DNA of 64,000 bases from Planctomycetota bacterium (GCA_023417655.1 JAEZFD010000031.1:1-64000); one strand, 5' to 3'. Shown: positions 17,510-26,885, numbered from the stretch's first letter. Numbers and translations are program-made. The notes: generated by a model from the sequence alone, not told the origin.

Positions 17510-18856
17510 ATGAACCACTTCTCCCTGCTCGCTCTGGCAATTGTTGGCACCTGCTGCACTCCCTTAGCTGCGGATGATGCGGCGGCGGTCAGCTTTCGCG
17601 TTGACATTGCTCCGATCCTCTTGAATAAGTGCCTTGCCTGCCATAGCCCCAAGAAAGCGGAAGGTGGGTATCGCGTCGACACCTACGAGGAGTTACTGAA
17701 AGCGGGCGACTCGGGGGAGCCTCCAATTGCCGCATCCGGGCACGTCAGCGAATTGATGCGTCGCATTACGACCGAGGATGAGGCGGAACGTATGCCGGCG
17801 GACGCCGATCCGTTGACCGCGGTAGAGATCGATCTCGTCAAACGGTGGATCACTGCTGGTGGGAAGTTCGATGGGGACAACGCAGCACAGTCGTTAGCCT
17901 TGGTCATTCCTCCAGCGAAGTACCCTGCTCCGCCGGAAACCTATCCGCACCCTCTTCCGATTACTGCCCTTGCCTTCTCGCCTGATGGAAAACAGATCGT
18001 GACCAGCGGCTATCACGAACTCTTGCTGTGGAACGCCGAGGACTCAAAGCTGGTTCGTCGTATCAACAATGTCGGGCAACGGATCTTCGCTTTAGCCTTC
18101 TCTCCGGATGGGAAGACGCTGGCAGTGGGGTGTGGAGAGCCAGGGCGCAGTGGTGAAGTTCGACTGATTGACTTTAGCACAGGGAACGTCGCCGGTGTCG
18201 TGGGCCGTGCCAGTGATGTCGTCCTCGACATTGCATTTCGGCCGGGCTCGAATGAATTGGCGATCGCCTCTGCTGATGGCACGATTCGAATCGTTGATGT
18301 GCAAAGCCAGAAAGAATTGCAAGTGATCACGAGCCATGCAGACTGGGTGACCGCTGTGGCATGGAGTGATGATGGTTCTCGACTTGCCTCTGCCAGTCGC
18401 GACAAATCGGCGAAAGTCTACGATGCCACTTCCCGTGAGCTCATTTCAAGCTATGCGGGACACGGCGCAGCGACACGCGGCGTCTCAATTCTTCCCGATA
18501 ACAAACAAGTCGTCTCAGTGGGAGCCGATAATAAGCTGCACCGTTGGGCCGTTGAAGGGGCCAAAAAGGTTGCGGAAGTCGGACTTGGGAGCGAAGGGTA
18601 CAAACTGACGCGTCGCGGCGACGTGCTGCTCGTCCCCTGTGCAGATCACCGGCTTCTGCAGATCGACTTAGCCAAAAACGCCATTTCAAAAGAATATAAA
18701 GGGCACGGCGACGGAGTGCTGACTGCATCCTACCGGCCGACGCCTGTTGACGGGGAATCCGATGACTGGATTGCCAGCGGCGCGTTTAATGGAGAAGTTC
18801 ATCTCCGGAGAACGTCCGACGCTTCGAATGTCCGCCATTGGATCGCGAAGCCATAG
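17510..18856 (+). CDS. Exported cytochrome-like/WD40 repeat protein
   Basis: A 448-residue protein with a signal peptide (NHFSLLALAIVGTCCTPLAAD). A planctomycete cytochrome-c-like domain carries CLACH (Cys41, Cys44, His45). A WD40 propeller of about six to seven blades follows, e.g. ITALAFSPDGKQIVTSGYHELLLWNA, FALAFSPDGKTLAVG and VTAVAWSDDGSRLASASRDKSAKVYD. I chose ATG 17510 because it starts directly at the signal peptide; the frame is open to 17456. It begins about 70 bases after the giant DUF1549/DUF1553 gene and is probably the last gene of the operon. A binding-scaffold role for the propeller is inference. Confidence 0.87.
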   Translation: MNHFSLLALAIVGTCCTPLAADDAAAVSFRVDIAPILLNKCLACHSPKKAEGGYRVDTYEELLKAGDSGEPPIAASGHVSELMRRITTEDEAERMPADADPLTAVEIDLVKRWITAGGKFDGDNAAQSLALVIPPAKYPAPPETYPHPLPITALAFSPDGKQIVTSGYHELLLWNAEDSKLVRRINNVGQRIFALAFSPDGKTLAVGCGEPGRSGEVRLIDFSTGNVAGVVGRASDVVLDIAFRPGSNELAIASADGTIRIVDVQSQKELQVITSHADWVTAVAWSDDGSRLASASRDKSAKVYDATSRELISSYAGHGAATRGVSILPDNKQVVSVGADNKLHRWAVEGAKKVAEVGLGSEGYKLTRRGDVLLVPCADHRLLQIDLAKNAISKEYKGHGDGVLTASYRPTPVDGESDDWIASGAFNGEVHLRRTSDASNVRHWIAKP

Positions 18857-18857
18857 A

Positions 18858-18883
18858 CCTCGCGAACATAACGGTCAGCGAGG
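18858..18883 (+). terminator. Weak stem-loop after the WD40 gene
   Basis: CCTCGC (18858-18863) pairs with GCGAGG (18878-18883) immediately after the stop codon. There is no T-tract (GTATCAG follows), so it may be a terminator only with Rho, or chance. Confidence 0.3.
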
Positions 18884-18886
18884 GTA

Positions 18887-19120
18887 TCAGCTGGTGCGGG
18901 GCTCGACGACATGAAGCTCACGTTCGTTGAGCTGAGATTCGTCACATAAGCTGGTAATCGTTCCAACGGTGATTCCAATCAGCAATGACATCGGCATCAT
19001 CCAGGAGAAGCTCACTTTCGCAAGCAGCCGCAGTTCCGGGGCACGTCCAAGTGAATGCTGTCTGGATCTCTCAGTTCTGAAGAACCGGCTGATCTGACAA
19101 GTCCTCGTGTTTGCGTTAGG
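18887..19120 (-). pseudogene. Truncated remnant resembling the C-terminus of a sodium:solute symporter
   Basis: The minus strand is open from 19120 to a TGA at 18887-18889 with no good start. It encodes ELRLLAKVSFSWMMPMSL then LIGITVGTITSLC and a polar tail. A strand-of-Trp followed by a hydrophobic helix with GxxVGxxxSL is how many sodium:solute symporters end. A TGA lies directly upstream in frame, and no further symporter sequence continues beyond it. I read it as a decayed 3' fragment. Alternatives: a 37-residue membrane microprotein starting at the internal ATG-ATG, or chance. Confidence 0.35.
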
Positions 19121-19339
19121 TCATTCTTCACTCGGTCGCGTGGGTTGTCTGACCCGCATCGAAGTTGCGCGGCCATGACTTCAAGTTGGGTTGATCACGC
19201 CTTGCCGCTGGATGGTCCTGATGATTCAAGGAGCCGAAACGATCGTCTCGCCCGTCTCAGTGGCCGCTTTGCGTAACCTGCGGCGATCACTTTCGTGTCG
19301 TTCAGTAGCGACTGCGCCGGCCACACTCAGTCCAGGTCC

Positions 19340-20854
19340 TTAGAAGATAACCTGCGCCCCGATGCGGAGGATTTGCACCGTGCTGCCGGCGACGATATCG
19401 CGTTCACTCCAGACAGCAGTCAACCGAGCATTGGGACCATTTATCACGTACTCGGTGCCGACATCGATCCCCTGTTCGTACTGCCCGGCTGCAGCGGCGA
19501 GATAATCATAATCATACTGCAGATAGCGGAAGTAAGGGCGGAAACGTCCCGACGCAGGTCCGAGATCGACAACGTTCGGAAGCATGTATCCGACAAAGAC
19601 AAACCCACTGTTTCCCTGACGACCGCTGGTGACGAGGTCTTGATCATCATATCGGTAGGCCGCCCCTTCGACCGTGATGACTCCGTTGTTCGAGAGTTTC
19701 TTCTCGAATAACGCATCGATATTGAAGCCCAGAAAGTTGTGTGGATCCACGTCCGTTCCAGTTGCGTCCTCCTGCATCTGGATCGCGAAGCCTAAGGCGA
19801 GAATATCCTTTTTTCCATAGTAGGAACTCTGGTGGTAATAGCCTGGTTCAGGGTCAAGGAAGTTAATAGTAACGCGGCCATCAAATTGAATGTTCCCTTG
19901 GAGGTTAGGAGGCGTATCCAGTGGCGCGGAGTATGGTGACTGCAGTGTCGCACCCGTTCCGTCAAAGGCACCAACACTCCATTTCAGAGCTCCTCCGTTA
20001 ACCTGCCCCCAATAGACCGCCCCGATCTGACGGCCTTGGAAGATAGCGGGATAGTTCGAGACGAAAGGAAAGTCCCAGCCGTTGATGAAGAACGGCCCAT
20101 CAATGTTGGACCGGTCTGATGGAGGCAGAAACTGGCCCGCCCAGAAGTTGAGCACGCCGCCAGTTTCGAATTTCGCAATCGCGTCCAGGATATCAACCGT
20201 GTTGGGAAATCTTAATCTTTCTGGAGTCGCGCCATTGGCTAAATCAACGTCGGTGTTCAATTCGTAGCCAACATATTTGGTGACCTGACCACTGGTGAGC
20301 AATCGAACATTGTCGAGGGTAAAGTAGTTCCCCCCTCCTCCGATGTCATTATTGTTTTGCGAATTGAAGGACGTGCGAATTCCCGCCCCCACTTTCGCCC
20401 ATTTGTCTGGCGTCCATGAGAACTTATAGCCGGACGGGTCGAATCCATAGGCGTCCGTACACCCCATGAATCGGCCGTCTCCGTCATCGTAGGAGACCCC
20501 GGGATACCCATACTGGTACGCGTTTGAGGTCCCATAGTCCGGCATGGGAAACGGAACGTGATGCGTATTCGTCAGCGGATTATTCTGCGATGGGGCTGGG
20601 AAGTATTGTGGAGCGAGTTGATAGGCGACTGCGACCGGCGGTGCTGGTTCCGGTTGGAACGCCTCCTCCGGTGCAGGAACCTCCACGAAGGTTGACTCTA
20701 CGACACGAATTTCGCGCCCTGTAAAAAGATCAGTGAAGTCGGCGACTTGAATGGTCCCGTCCGATTCACTGAAGAAATCTGGAGTAGCAGCTGCGGCCGG
20801 TGACGTACAGGCCAATGCTGCGGCACACAGAAGGGATATAGATTGTCTATCCAT
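19340..20854 (-). CDS. Outer-membrane porin, phosphate-selective porin O/P-like
   Basis: A 504-residue protein with a signal peptide (SISLLCAAALACTSPAAAA), a Pro/Tyr-rich low-complexity N-terminal segment to about residue 115, and a long barrel domain of alternating polar and hydrophobic strands (WAKVGAGIRTSFNSQ, FETGGVLNFWAGQFLPPSDR, FRPYFRYLQYDYDYL) ending in a terminal Phe (RIGAQVIF), as outer-membrane proteins do. The FWAGQF..P..R region is typical of OprP/OprO-type porins. It lies downstream of the urease cluster on the same strand but 530 bases away, so it may supply the outer-membrane pore for urea or nickel, or be independent. Confidence 0.78.
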   Translation of the reverse strand: MDRQSISLLCAAALACTSPAAAATPDFFSESDGTIQVADFTDLFTGREIRVVESTFVEVPAPEEAFQPEPAPPVAVAYQLAPQYFPAPSQNNPLTNTHHVPFPMPDYGTSNAYQYGYPGVSYDDGDGRFMGCTDAYGFDPSGYKFSWTPDKWAKVGAGIRTSFNSQNNNDIGGGGNYFTLDNVRLLTSGQVTKYVGYELNTDVDLANGATPERLRFPNTVDILDAIAKFETGGVLNFWAGQFLPPSDRSNIDGPFFINGWDFPFVSNYPAIFQGRQIGAVYWGQVNGGALKWSVGAFDGTGATLQSPYSAPLDTPPNLQGNIQFDGRVTINFLDPEPGYYHQSSYYGKKDILALGFAIQMQEDATGTDVDPHNFLGFNIDALFEKKLSNNGVITVEGAAYRYDDQDLVTSGRQGNSGFVFVGYMLPNVVDLGPASGRFRPYFRYLQYDYDYLAAAAGQYEQGIDVGTEYVINGPNARLTAVWSERDIVAGSTVQILRIGAQVIF

Positions 20855-21384
20855 GACTTTCCCTACTTAATGAGTCGACGGAGAAACTGGCGGTCCCGGA
20901 ATCCATTCCCGGGCTCGATCAGTTCACTTGACGCGGAAATTGTCGCGTCACATCGGAGCTGTGCGAGCGTGCTACGTCAGCGTTTCAAGAAACGCCAACC
21001 TGGACACATCAATCGCGGGAGGTGCGGTTCTCCCCGTGTGCCCTGAGTGATCAGCAATTCAAAGCAGTCAGTCGCATTGCCCCCAAAGCGCTGACCCGAT
21101 GCGATGCTCGAAAGAAGGCCCTTAAACTCCGAATGTCCTGAACTGCGGCGAACCGAGGCCCGGGACTTCGGTACCCATGTATTCGGCTTGAGATATTGGC
21201 GACCTTGAATGAGTTCAGGGAAAGAGGCTCATCGGAAATTTAAAGATGCTGGGTACTCCTCCGACCTTTCCTGAACGCTGCAGAAAACAGCAGTCCATGC
21301 TTCCGCAGACTCAGAAAATAGGCAAATTTTAACGCTTGAGAAGAGCTTCCGGACGGTGTCGCTCCTGGCATTTGGGAACGCTGC
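20855..21384. other. Intergenic region upstream of the porin gene
   Basis: About 530 bases between the ureD stop and the porin start. I see no gene. It must contain the porin promoter, but no clear -35/-10 pair stands out. A strong stem-loop lies at its ureD end. Confidence 0.5.
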
Positions 21385-21397
21385 TCAATGCCAGGAG
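21362..21397 (-). terminator. Eleven-base-pair stem-loop over the ureD stop codon
   Basis: CTCCTGGCATT (21362-21372) pairs perfectly with AATGCCAGGAG (21387-21397) around a 14-base loop. The hairpin includes the last ureD codons and the stop. No T-run follows on the minus strand, so it may stabilise the 3' end of the urease mRNA or terminate with help. Confidence 0.55.
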
Positions 21398-22293
21398 TAT
21401 TGCTTCAGGATGTCCACACCGTGAATCTGGCGGCGGACGAGCGTCCAGAATTCACGGATCTTTGTGCGAGCGACGTAAGACTCGGTCGCCAGGACTTTGA
21501 ACAGAAGTCCGGCATTATTTGGAAGCCGACTGGTTCCCGCGGCCCAGCCTTCCTCAGGAGCATATCCGAAGGGACTGAGTTCAAAAATCGGATCAAAGTG
21601 CTTTTGATCCGTGATTAAGACCGCCGTGCCGAACACATCGAACTGGCCCATGATCCCTGTCTGACGAAGCTGTTGCTGGAAGGGTTGAATGACCAGCTTC
21701 TCTGTAAACAACGGTTGACCGTCCAGGCGCTGGGCCTTCATCGTTGAGGAGAGGAGATAGAATTGGAAGAGATCCCCGTGATACTTTCGCCCGCCAAGGA
21801 TGATTTCCGACGCGAACACAGTCGCAGTCGGATCAACCGTGATCGTCGTCTGAGTAACGAATCGCGAGTGACGGTGCGGGATGAGGGGGTGTGGGACGTA
21901 TTCCAGATACGCCCCTTCCTTGACCGTAAAGTTCTGGAGCTGACTTGCATAGTTTGCGTCCATCCCCTGGATCTTGGTCGCAGCCTGAGTCGTCAGATGT
22001 GCCATTGAGTTTGGCTCCAGCGTGACGTCAATCTTGTTCCGATCCCCTTGGAGAATTCCCCCGGCGTTGGAAATGATAAACACGCAGGGCATTAATGGAA
22101 GCTGTTCATCGAAATAGATGGCCCGCTGCACAATTAACGGCGCCCGACGGTAGTTTCTCGCAAGAATCGTCTTTCCATATCGCTGCTCGAACCAGAGTCC
22201 CAGTTCCGCGACCTTCCCGGGCGAGCCCGTCGCCAGTTGCTTCGGCTCGTCCTGGTAGCTCTCTAATTCAGGGAGGAGATGCAGAGGAGTCAT
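21385..22293 (-). CDS. ureD: Urease accessory protein UreD
   Basis: A 302-residue UreD/UreH-type accessory protein, the scaffold that holds apo-urease with UreF and UreG during nickel insertion. Diagnostic stretches are FIISNAGGILQGDRNKIDVTL, HLTTQAATKIQGMD and YLEYVPHPLIPHRHSRF, all strongly conserved in the family. Length is normal. Its start overlaps the ureG stop by four bases (ATGA type), so translation is coupled. It is the last urease gene. Confidence 0.95.
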   Translation of the reverse strand: MTPLHLLPELESYQDEPKQLATGSPGKVAELGLWFEQRYGKTILARNYRRAPLIVQRAIYFDEQLPLMPCVFIISNAGGILQGDRNKIDVTLEPNSMAHLTTQAATKIQGMDANYASQLQNFTVKEGAYLEYVPHPLIPHRHSRFVTQTTITVDPTATVFASEIILGGRKYHGDLFQFYLLSSTMKAQRLDGQPLFTEKLVIQPFQQQLRQTGIMGQFDVFGTAVLITDQKHFDPIFELSPFGYAPEEGWAAGTSRLPNNAGLLFKVLATESYVARTKIREFWTLVRRQIHGVDILKQYSWH

Positions 22294-22928
22294 GTGGCGG
22301 CTTCAGTCAGATTGAGGTCGAAGAGAACATTGTCGCGAATCATCTGAGCCAGTTCCGGGATGCCTTCATTCTTCTTACAGTTCGTAAAGAGAAACGGCTT
22401 ATCACCGCGCATCATCTTTGCGTCACGTTCCATGACTTCCAGACTCGCCCCCACATAAGGTGCCAGGTCAGTCTTATTGATCACGAGAATATCGGACTGA
22501 GTGATGCCCGGCCCATTCTTGCGTGGGATCTTGTCTCCTGCGGCGACGTCAATCACATAGATGAAGTAGTCCACCAATGCCGGACTGAAGGTCAAAGTCA
22601 GGTTGTCTCCCCCCGATTCGATTAATACCAGATCGGTCTCCGGGAAGCGTGACTCCATGTCTTCGACAGCGGCAAGATTCATGCTGGGATCTTCGCGAAC
22701 TGCTGTGTGCGGGCATGCTCCCGTCTCTACCCCGATGATCCGCTCTTCCAGAAGCACGCCTTTCAGGGTGCGCTGAACGTGCTTCGCATCCTCGGTCGTC
22801 ACGATATCGTTAGTGACAATCAGAATTCTCACACCCATGTCGATCAGGAGTGGAGTGATGGCTTCAATCAGAGCCGTCTTCCCGGACCCGACCGGACCAC
22901 CCACACCGATACGTGTAATCTTCTTCAT
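22290..22928 (-). CDS. ureG: Urease accessory GTPase UreG
   Basis: A 212-residue SIMIBI-class GTPase that powers nickel delivery to urease. The P-loop GGPVGSGKT is at residues 9-17. Other motifs are TNDIVTTEDAKHVQR, GVETGACPHTAVREDPSMN (the nickel-binding Cys-Pro-His), ESGGDNLTLTFSP and the guanine-specificity NKTDLAPYVG. It is intact and of normal length. About 160 bases separate it from ureF, with a GC-rich stem-loop in the gap. Confidence 0.97.
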   Translation of the reverse strand: MKKITRIGVGGPVGSGKTALIEAITPLLIDMGVRILIVTNDIVTTEDAKHVQRTLKGVLLEERIIGVETGACPHTAVREDPSMNLAAVEDMESRFPETDLVLIESGGDNLTLTFSPALVDYFIYVIDVAAGDKIPRKNGPGITQSDILVINKTDLAPYVGASLEVMERDAKMMRGDKPFLFTNCKKNEGIPELAQMIRDNVLFDLNLTEAAT

Positions 22929-23059
22929 TGTCGATTCCTTGAAGTGACCAATGATCTGAGGTGAGACGTTCTCTATGCAGGGTTCTTCCGCCGCTGATTG
23001 AGTGTCGAGGTGGCGGACATGCCGTTACGTCTTGAATTTAAAGTAATGCTGAAGGAGGG

Positions 23060-23076
23060 GCCCCGATGACCGGGGC
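23060..23076 (-). repeat. GC-rich stem-loop between ureF and ureG
   Basis: GCCCCG and CGGGGC form a 6-base-pair stem with a 5-base loop just after the ureF stop. It could be an attenuating or mRNA-processing hairpin within the urease transcript. No T-tract follows. Confidence 0.35.
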
Positions 23077-23089
23077 GCGAACGTGACAA

Positions 23090-23851
23090 TCAATTCATGA
23101 ACATGCGGACTTTTGACTTGACATGGATCCCGGCAAAGATGTCCATCATCGGGGCATAAGAGGCCATATCGTCCAGCGATCGTTCTTTCACCTGGCGATA
23201 AGACGACTCGGCAAGCTTGCTGAGCCGCAGGAGGATCTTCTGACCGTCGAGGTAGTTCATCTTCAAAATTCTTAAAGAGGCTCCGACCATCATCGAGGCG
23301 ACGCCGTACTGATGTATGGAAAAGGCCGTTTGTTCCGGAAGTTGCTTGCTTGCAAAAACGGCTCCTTGCATCACCGCATAATTTCCCGGCAGATCACCGG
23401 ATTTCACCCGGACGAGCCATTCGGTGAGAATCGGCTGTTCCGGCGAAAGATAGAGCGCAATCTCAGCAAGCTTACGCCCCATACGCGTCGACATGAGACG
23501 GACCTCTTCATTCATACGACGCTGGTGCAACGCCTGATCCGCAGTGGCGATCCGATCAAAGTCCCCTGCCAGCATCGCCCGATGAGCCTCGAGCAGGGCA
23601 ATCCCCTCAGAGGTCGCTGCCTGCTCGACTGCCGTCTTAATAAATTCCTCGAGAGTCTGAGGATTATGAACGGCTCCGAGCTGAACTGCTGTCTCTAATC
23701 CATTGGAAAAGGAGAAGGACCCGACGGGGAGGGTCGAATCGCCCCATTGCAATGCCATCAGAAATGCAGGGATTCCTAGATCGCCGAATGCACCGGACGA
23801 GCTACTACGGAATGTTTCATCGACGAAGTCCTCCACGGAATCGATACTCAT
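23090..23851 (-). CDS. ureF: Urease accessory protein UreF
   Basis: A 253-residue UreF, an all-helical protein that binds UreD and gates UreG activity. The family signature GDSTLPVGSFSFSNGLETAVQLGAV is present near residue 35, with the usual helical body and GVASMMVGASLRILKMNYLDGQ. The start overlaps the ureE stop by four bases. The first 25 residues (Ser- and Asp-rich) are an unremarkable extension. Confidence 0.95.
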   Translation of the reverse strand: MSIDSVEDFVDETFRSSSSGAFGDLGIPAFLMALQWGDSTLPVGSFSFSNGLETAVQLGAVHNPQTLEEFIKTAVEQAATSEGIALLEAHRAMLAGDFDRIATADQALHQRRMNEEVRLMSTRMGRKLAEIALYLSPEQPILTEWLVRVKSGDLPGNYAVMQGAVFASKQLPEQTAFSIHQYGVASMMVGASLRILKMNYLDGQKILLRLSKLAESSYRQVKERSLDDMASYAPMMDIFAGIHVKSKVRMFMN

Positions 23852-24429
23852 TGCAAAACTGACGTGGCAGAAGTTCCGTTGAGATGGGAATGAGGAGTTG
23901 CGCCTGCTCCGCCGAAGAGCCGACGTGCTTCATGGGGAGCGAAGTATGGGATCACTTCTGTCCCGGGAACAAAGTGATAAGTAATGTGTGAAAACGCATG
24001 TGTTTTCATCACAGAAGCCATTACTTTACGATCGACTGTGAGTGGAACATAAATTTTATCCGCCTTGATCACGGCCGGCCAATGCTGGTTACCCAACGCA
24101 TGCCCCAGCTCAAAGCAGAGTTGGAGTGATTCGTTGACATCCAGAGCATGAACGGCCGACAGGTCGATGACGAGCACATCCTGCAGAGTGATTCGAGCGA
24201 TGATTCCCGTCTTGGTCGTGTCGTCCCAAGACAGGACATCCCCGTCCCGCAGATGCGAGTTGCGGTTCAGCGAGAGGGCGATCTCCTGGCCGCCTCGTGT
24301 CCGCGTTCGCAGACGGTTCTTCTGAGCCTGCCATTGATCGAGATCGAGATAGTCAAATGTTCCCTCCTTCAGACGGTTCTGCCAGAGATTGTCATTTTCA
24401 TTTCCTTGCACAGCATCAATGATCAGCAT
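23848..24429 (-). CDS. ureE: Urease accessory nickel chaperone UreE
   Basis: A 193-residue UreE. The N-terminal peptide-binding domain includes TRGGQEIALSLNRNSHLRDGDVLSWDD. The C-terminal metallochaperone domain has CFELGHALGNQHWPAV, whose GN.HW and His are the conserved metal-binding site. The C-terminal tail has only a few His residues, so it is not a nickel-storage polyhistidine type. Coupled by overlap to ureF; 87 bases after ureC. Confidence 0.93.
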   Translation of the reverse strand: MLIIDAVQGNENDNLWQNRLKEGTFDYLDLDQWQAQKNRLRTRTRGGQEIALSLNRNSHLRDGDVLSWDDTTKTGIIARITLQDVLVIDLSAVHALDVNESLQLCFELGHALGNQHWPAVIKADKIYVPLTVDRKVMASVMKTHAFSHITYHFVPGTEVIPYFAPHEARRLFGGAGATPHSHLNGTSATSVLQ

Positions 24430-24516
24430 GGAAATTCGCGCCTTGACTGAATGAGCAATCGATTCGAAACCTTCTACCGAAGAACTCCTCCTGCAATTTG
24501 AACTTCAGCCATATGC

Positions 24517-26235
24517 TTAACTGAAGAAGTAGAGCTGAGTCATCGCGATCTGTTTTGGTGGAGGGGCTGTGGCATGCTCTCCGTTCACCTTCACGGCGAA
24601 AGTCTCTGGGTCGACATCAATGTCTGCAATGGTCGAATTACGGACCATTGAGGCCTTTGTCAACGTCCGGATTCCATAGACCGGCAGCACTTCCTTCTGA
24701 AGATTCAGCCGGCCCTTAATGCCTTCGTCATAGGCAGGCTTTGAGACGAAAGTGGCGCACGTTTTATGTCGGGCACTTCCAAAGGCTCCGAACATCGGGC
24801 GGTACACCACCGGCTGCGGGGTCGGCAGCGAGGCGTTAGGATCTCCCATAGCTGCCCAGGCGATCATCCCGCCTTTGATGACCATCTCCGGCTTCACACC
24901 GAAGAAAGCCGGTTCCCAGATGACGAGATCGGCCATTTTACCGGGGCTGATCGACCCGAGGACATTACTGATCCCCTGGGCGATTGCCGGGTTAATCGTG
25001 ACTTTGGAAACAAATCGCAGGACGCGGAAGTTGTCATTTCCGGGGGCATCTTCCGGAAGCTTTCCACGAGCCTTCTTCATGGAGTCTGCGGTTTGAATGG
25101 CACGGGTCCAAGTTTCTCCCACGCGTCCCATGGCCTGCGAGTCACTGGAGATCATGGAGATCAGCCCCATGTCGTGAAACACGCTTTCTGCTGCGATCGT
25201 TTCGGCGCGGACCCGGCTCTCCGCGAAGGCAACGTCTGATGGGATCTTTCGATTCAGGTTATGGCAGACCATGATCATGTCGAAGAGTTCGGCGACCGAG
25301 TTCACGCCATAAGGGAGCGTCGGGTTGGTCGAACTCGGAAGGACGTTCGCCTCGCCTGCGAGCTTGATCACGTCGGGTGCGTGTCCCCCGCCTGCCCCTT
25401 CAGTATGGAATGTGTGAATCGTACGACCGTCGATGGCTGCAATCGTATCTTCGACATAGCCGGACTCGTTCAATGTGTCGGTGTGAATTGACACCTGAAC
25501 GTCGTATTCGTCGGCGACAGTCAGTGCCTGCCGAATCGCCCCTTGAGTCGACCCCCAGTCCTCGTGGACTTTTAGTCCAGTGGCTCCTGCGAGAATCTGT
25601 TCAACGATTGGAGCACGTCCAGATGAGTTCCCCTTTCCGAGGAAGCCAAAGTTCATTGGCAGTTCATCGACCGAACGCATCATCATCTCCAAGTTCCATG
25701 GACCTGACGTGATGGTCGTTCCATTAGTACCGCTCGTGGGACCAACACCACCGCCCCATAATGTTGTGATCCCGTTACTCAAAGCCGTGAAGACCTGCTG
25801 AGGACAGATCATGTGGACGTGGGCGTCCATTCCAGCAGGAGTGACGATCAGGTGCTCGCCGCTGATTGCGTCCGTTGCTGGTCCAACAACAAGACTAGCG
25901 GTGACGCCGTCCATCGTATTCGGGTTCCCGGCCTTACCGATCCCCACGACTTTCCCTTGCCGAATGCCGATGTCTGCCTTCACGACTCCCAGAAAAGGAT
26001 CGATGATCGTGGCATTTGTGATCACCAGGTCGAGCGCACCGGCAGCACCGGTCAGGGTGTTATCCATCCCCATCCCGTCTCGCAGTGTCTTGCCGCCGCC
26101 GTAGACGGCTTCATCACCATAACTGCGATAGTCTTTCTCGATTTCAACATACAGATCGGTATCGGCGAGACGAATCTTATCACCGACTGTGGGGCCAAAC
26201 AGGTCCGCATACTCTTTTCGGGTCATTTTGACCAT
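24517..26235 (-). CDS. ureC: Urease alpha subunit UreC
   Basis: The 572-residue catalytic subunit, which hydrolyses urea to ammonia and carbamate at a di-nickel site. Visible active-site elements: HVH at 139-141, TGLKVHEDWGST with carbamylated Lys222 and His224, HIDTHTHT-type region as SIHTDTLNESG, HTEGAGGGHAPD, and the mobile flap MVCHNLNRKIPSDVAFAESRVR with its Cys and His. Flap Cys-His is followed by Asn where many ureases have a second His; the catalytic His is kept. It pairs with separate ureA and ureB, the three-subunit bacterial layout. Confidence 0.97.
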   Translation of the reverse strand: MVKMTRKEYADLFGPTVGDKIRLADTDLYVEIEKDYRSYGDEAVYGGGKTLRDGMGMDNTLTGAAGALDLVITNATIIDPFLGVVKADIGIRQGKVVGIGKAGNPNTMDGVTASLVVGPATDAISGEHLIVTPAGMDAHVHMICPQQVFTALSNGITTLWGGGVGPTSGTNGTTITSGPWNLEMMMRSVDELPMNFGFLGKGNSSGRAPIVEQILAGATGLKVHEDWGSTQGAIRQALTVADEYDVQVSIHTDTLNESGYVEDTIAAIDGRTIHTFHTEGAGGGHAPDVIKLAGEANVLPSSTNPTLPYGVNSVAELFDMIMVCHNLNRKIPSDVAFAESRVRAETIAAESVFHDMGLISMISSDSQAMGRVGETWTRAIQTADSMKKARGKLPEDAPGNDNFRVLRFVSKVTINPAIAQGISNVLGSISPGKMADLVIWEPAFFGVKPEMVIKGGMIAWAAMGDPNASLPTPQPVVYRPMFGAFGSARHKTCATFVSKPAYDEGIKGRLNLQKEVLPVYGIRTLTKASMVRNSTIADIDVDPETFAVKVNGEHATAPPPKQIAMTQLYFFS

Positions 26236-26456
26236 GGCTCACTCTCCTCGTATTTCATTATCAAAAGGAATGCAGTTGGACGATCCGCCCGCGGACGTCA
26301 CCTTCGGGGCAAAGTCACTGGGCCTCGTAAAAAAACAGGGCAACCAGGCACCGTCATGAACTGTCGTCATCGAAAGTTCATAACCAACTGTGAACAGAGG
26401 ATGTTGAAGTGACAGCCCGATTTCGACGGGAGAATTACTGCCGCCTCCTCGAACAG

Positions 26457-26885
26457 TTACTTTTGCTCGTCGGGGTTTTTCATAAAGCCAAAATGCTGAG
26501 CCCGGCGAATTGCGACGCCGTGATTCGGGCGATATATCGCGTCATCGCCCCCAGTCCAGCCATTGACCAGACCCGCGAAGCCATAAAGACGTCGCTTACC
26601 GCTGTATGGAATCAAATCGATTTCGCGTTCATCGCCCGGTTCAAAACGAACCCCAGTGGTAGCTGGCACGTCCAGCCGCATTCCGAAAGCTTGAGTTCGA
26701 TCAAATTCCAAAAAGCGGTTCACTTCAAAGAAGTGATAGTGGGAGCAAACCTGAATCGGCCGATCGCCGGTATTGCGGACTTTAATTCGAATCGGGGTGC
26801 GCCCCGGATTGATTTCAATGTCACCTTCACCGAAGACGATACCGCCAACGGGAACTCGATCTGTCTCATTCTTATCTTGGCTCAT
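26457..26885 (-). CDS. ureB: Urease beta subunit UreB
   Basis: A 142-residue structural subunit. PVGGIVFGEGDIEINPGRTPIRIKVRNTGDRPIQVCSHYHFFEVN is followed by FDRTQAFGMRLDVPATTGVRFEPG, both near-invariant in UreB (no run quoted is longer in the alignment sense than the conserved core). The 220-base gap to ureC is longer than usual and holds nothing I recognise; ureA lies 56 bases upstream. Confidence 0.96.
   Translation of the reverse strand: MSQDKNETDRVPVGGIVFGEGDIEINPGRTPIRIKVRNTGDRPIQVCSHYHFFEVNRFLEFDRTQAFGMRLDVPATTGVRFEPGDEREIDLIPYSGKRRLYGFAGLVNGWTGGDDAIYRPNHGVAIRRAQHFGFMKNPDEQK

Noticed and set aside
25230..25260. Urease flap reading Cys-His-Asn instead of Cys-His-His
   Set aside because: The catalytic flap His is the first of the two and is kept, so this change does not suggest an inactive urease.
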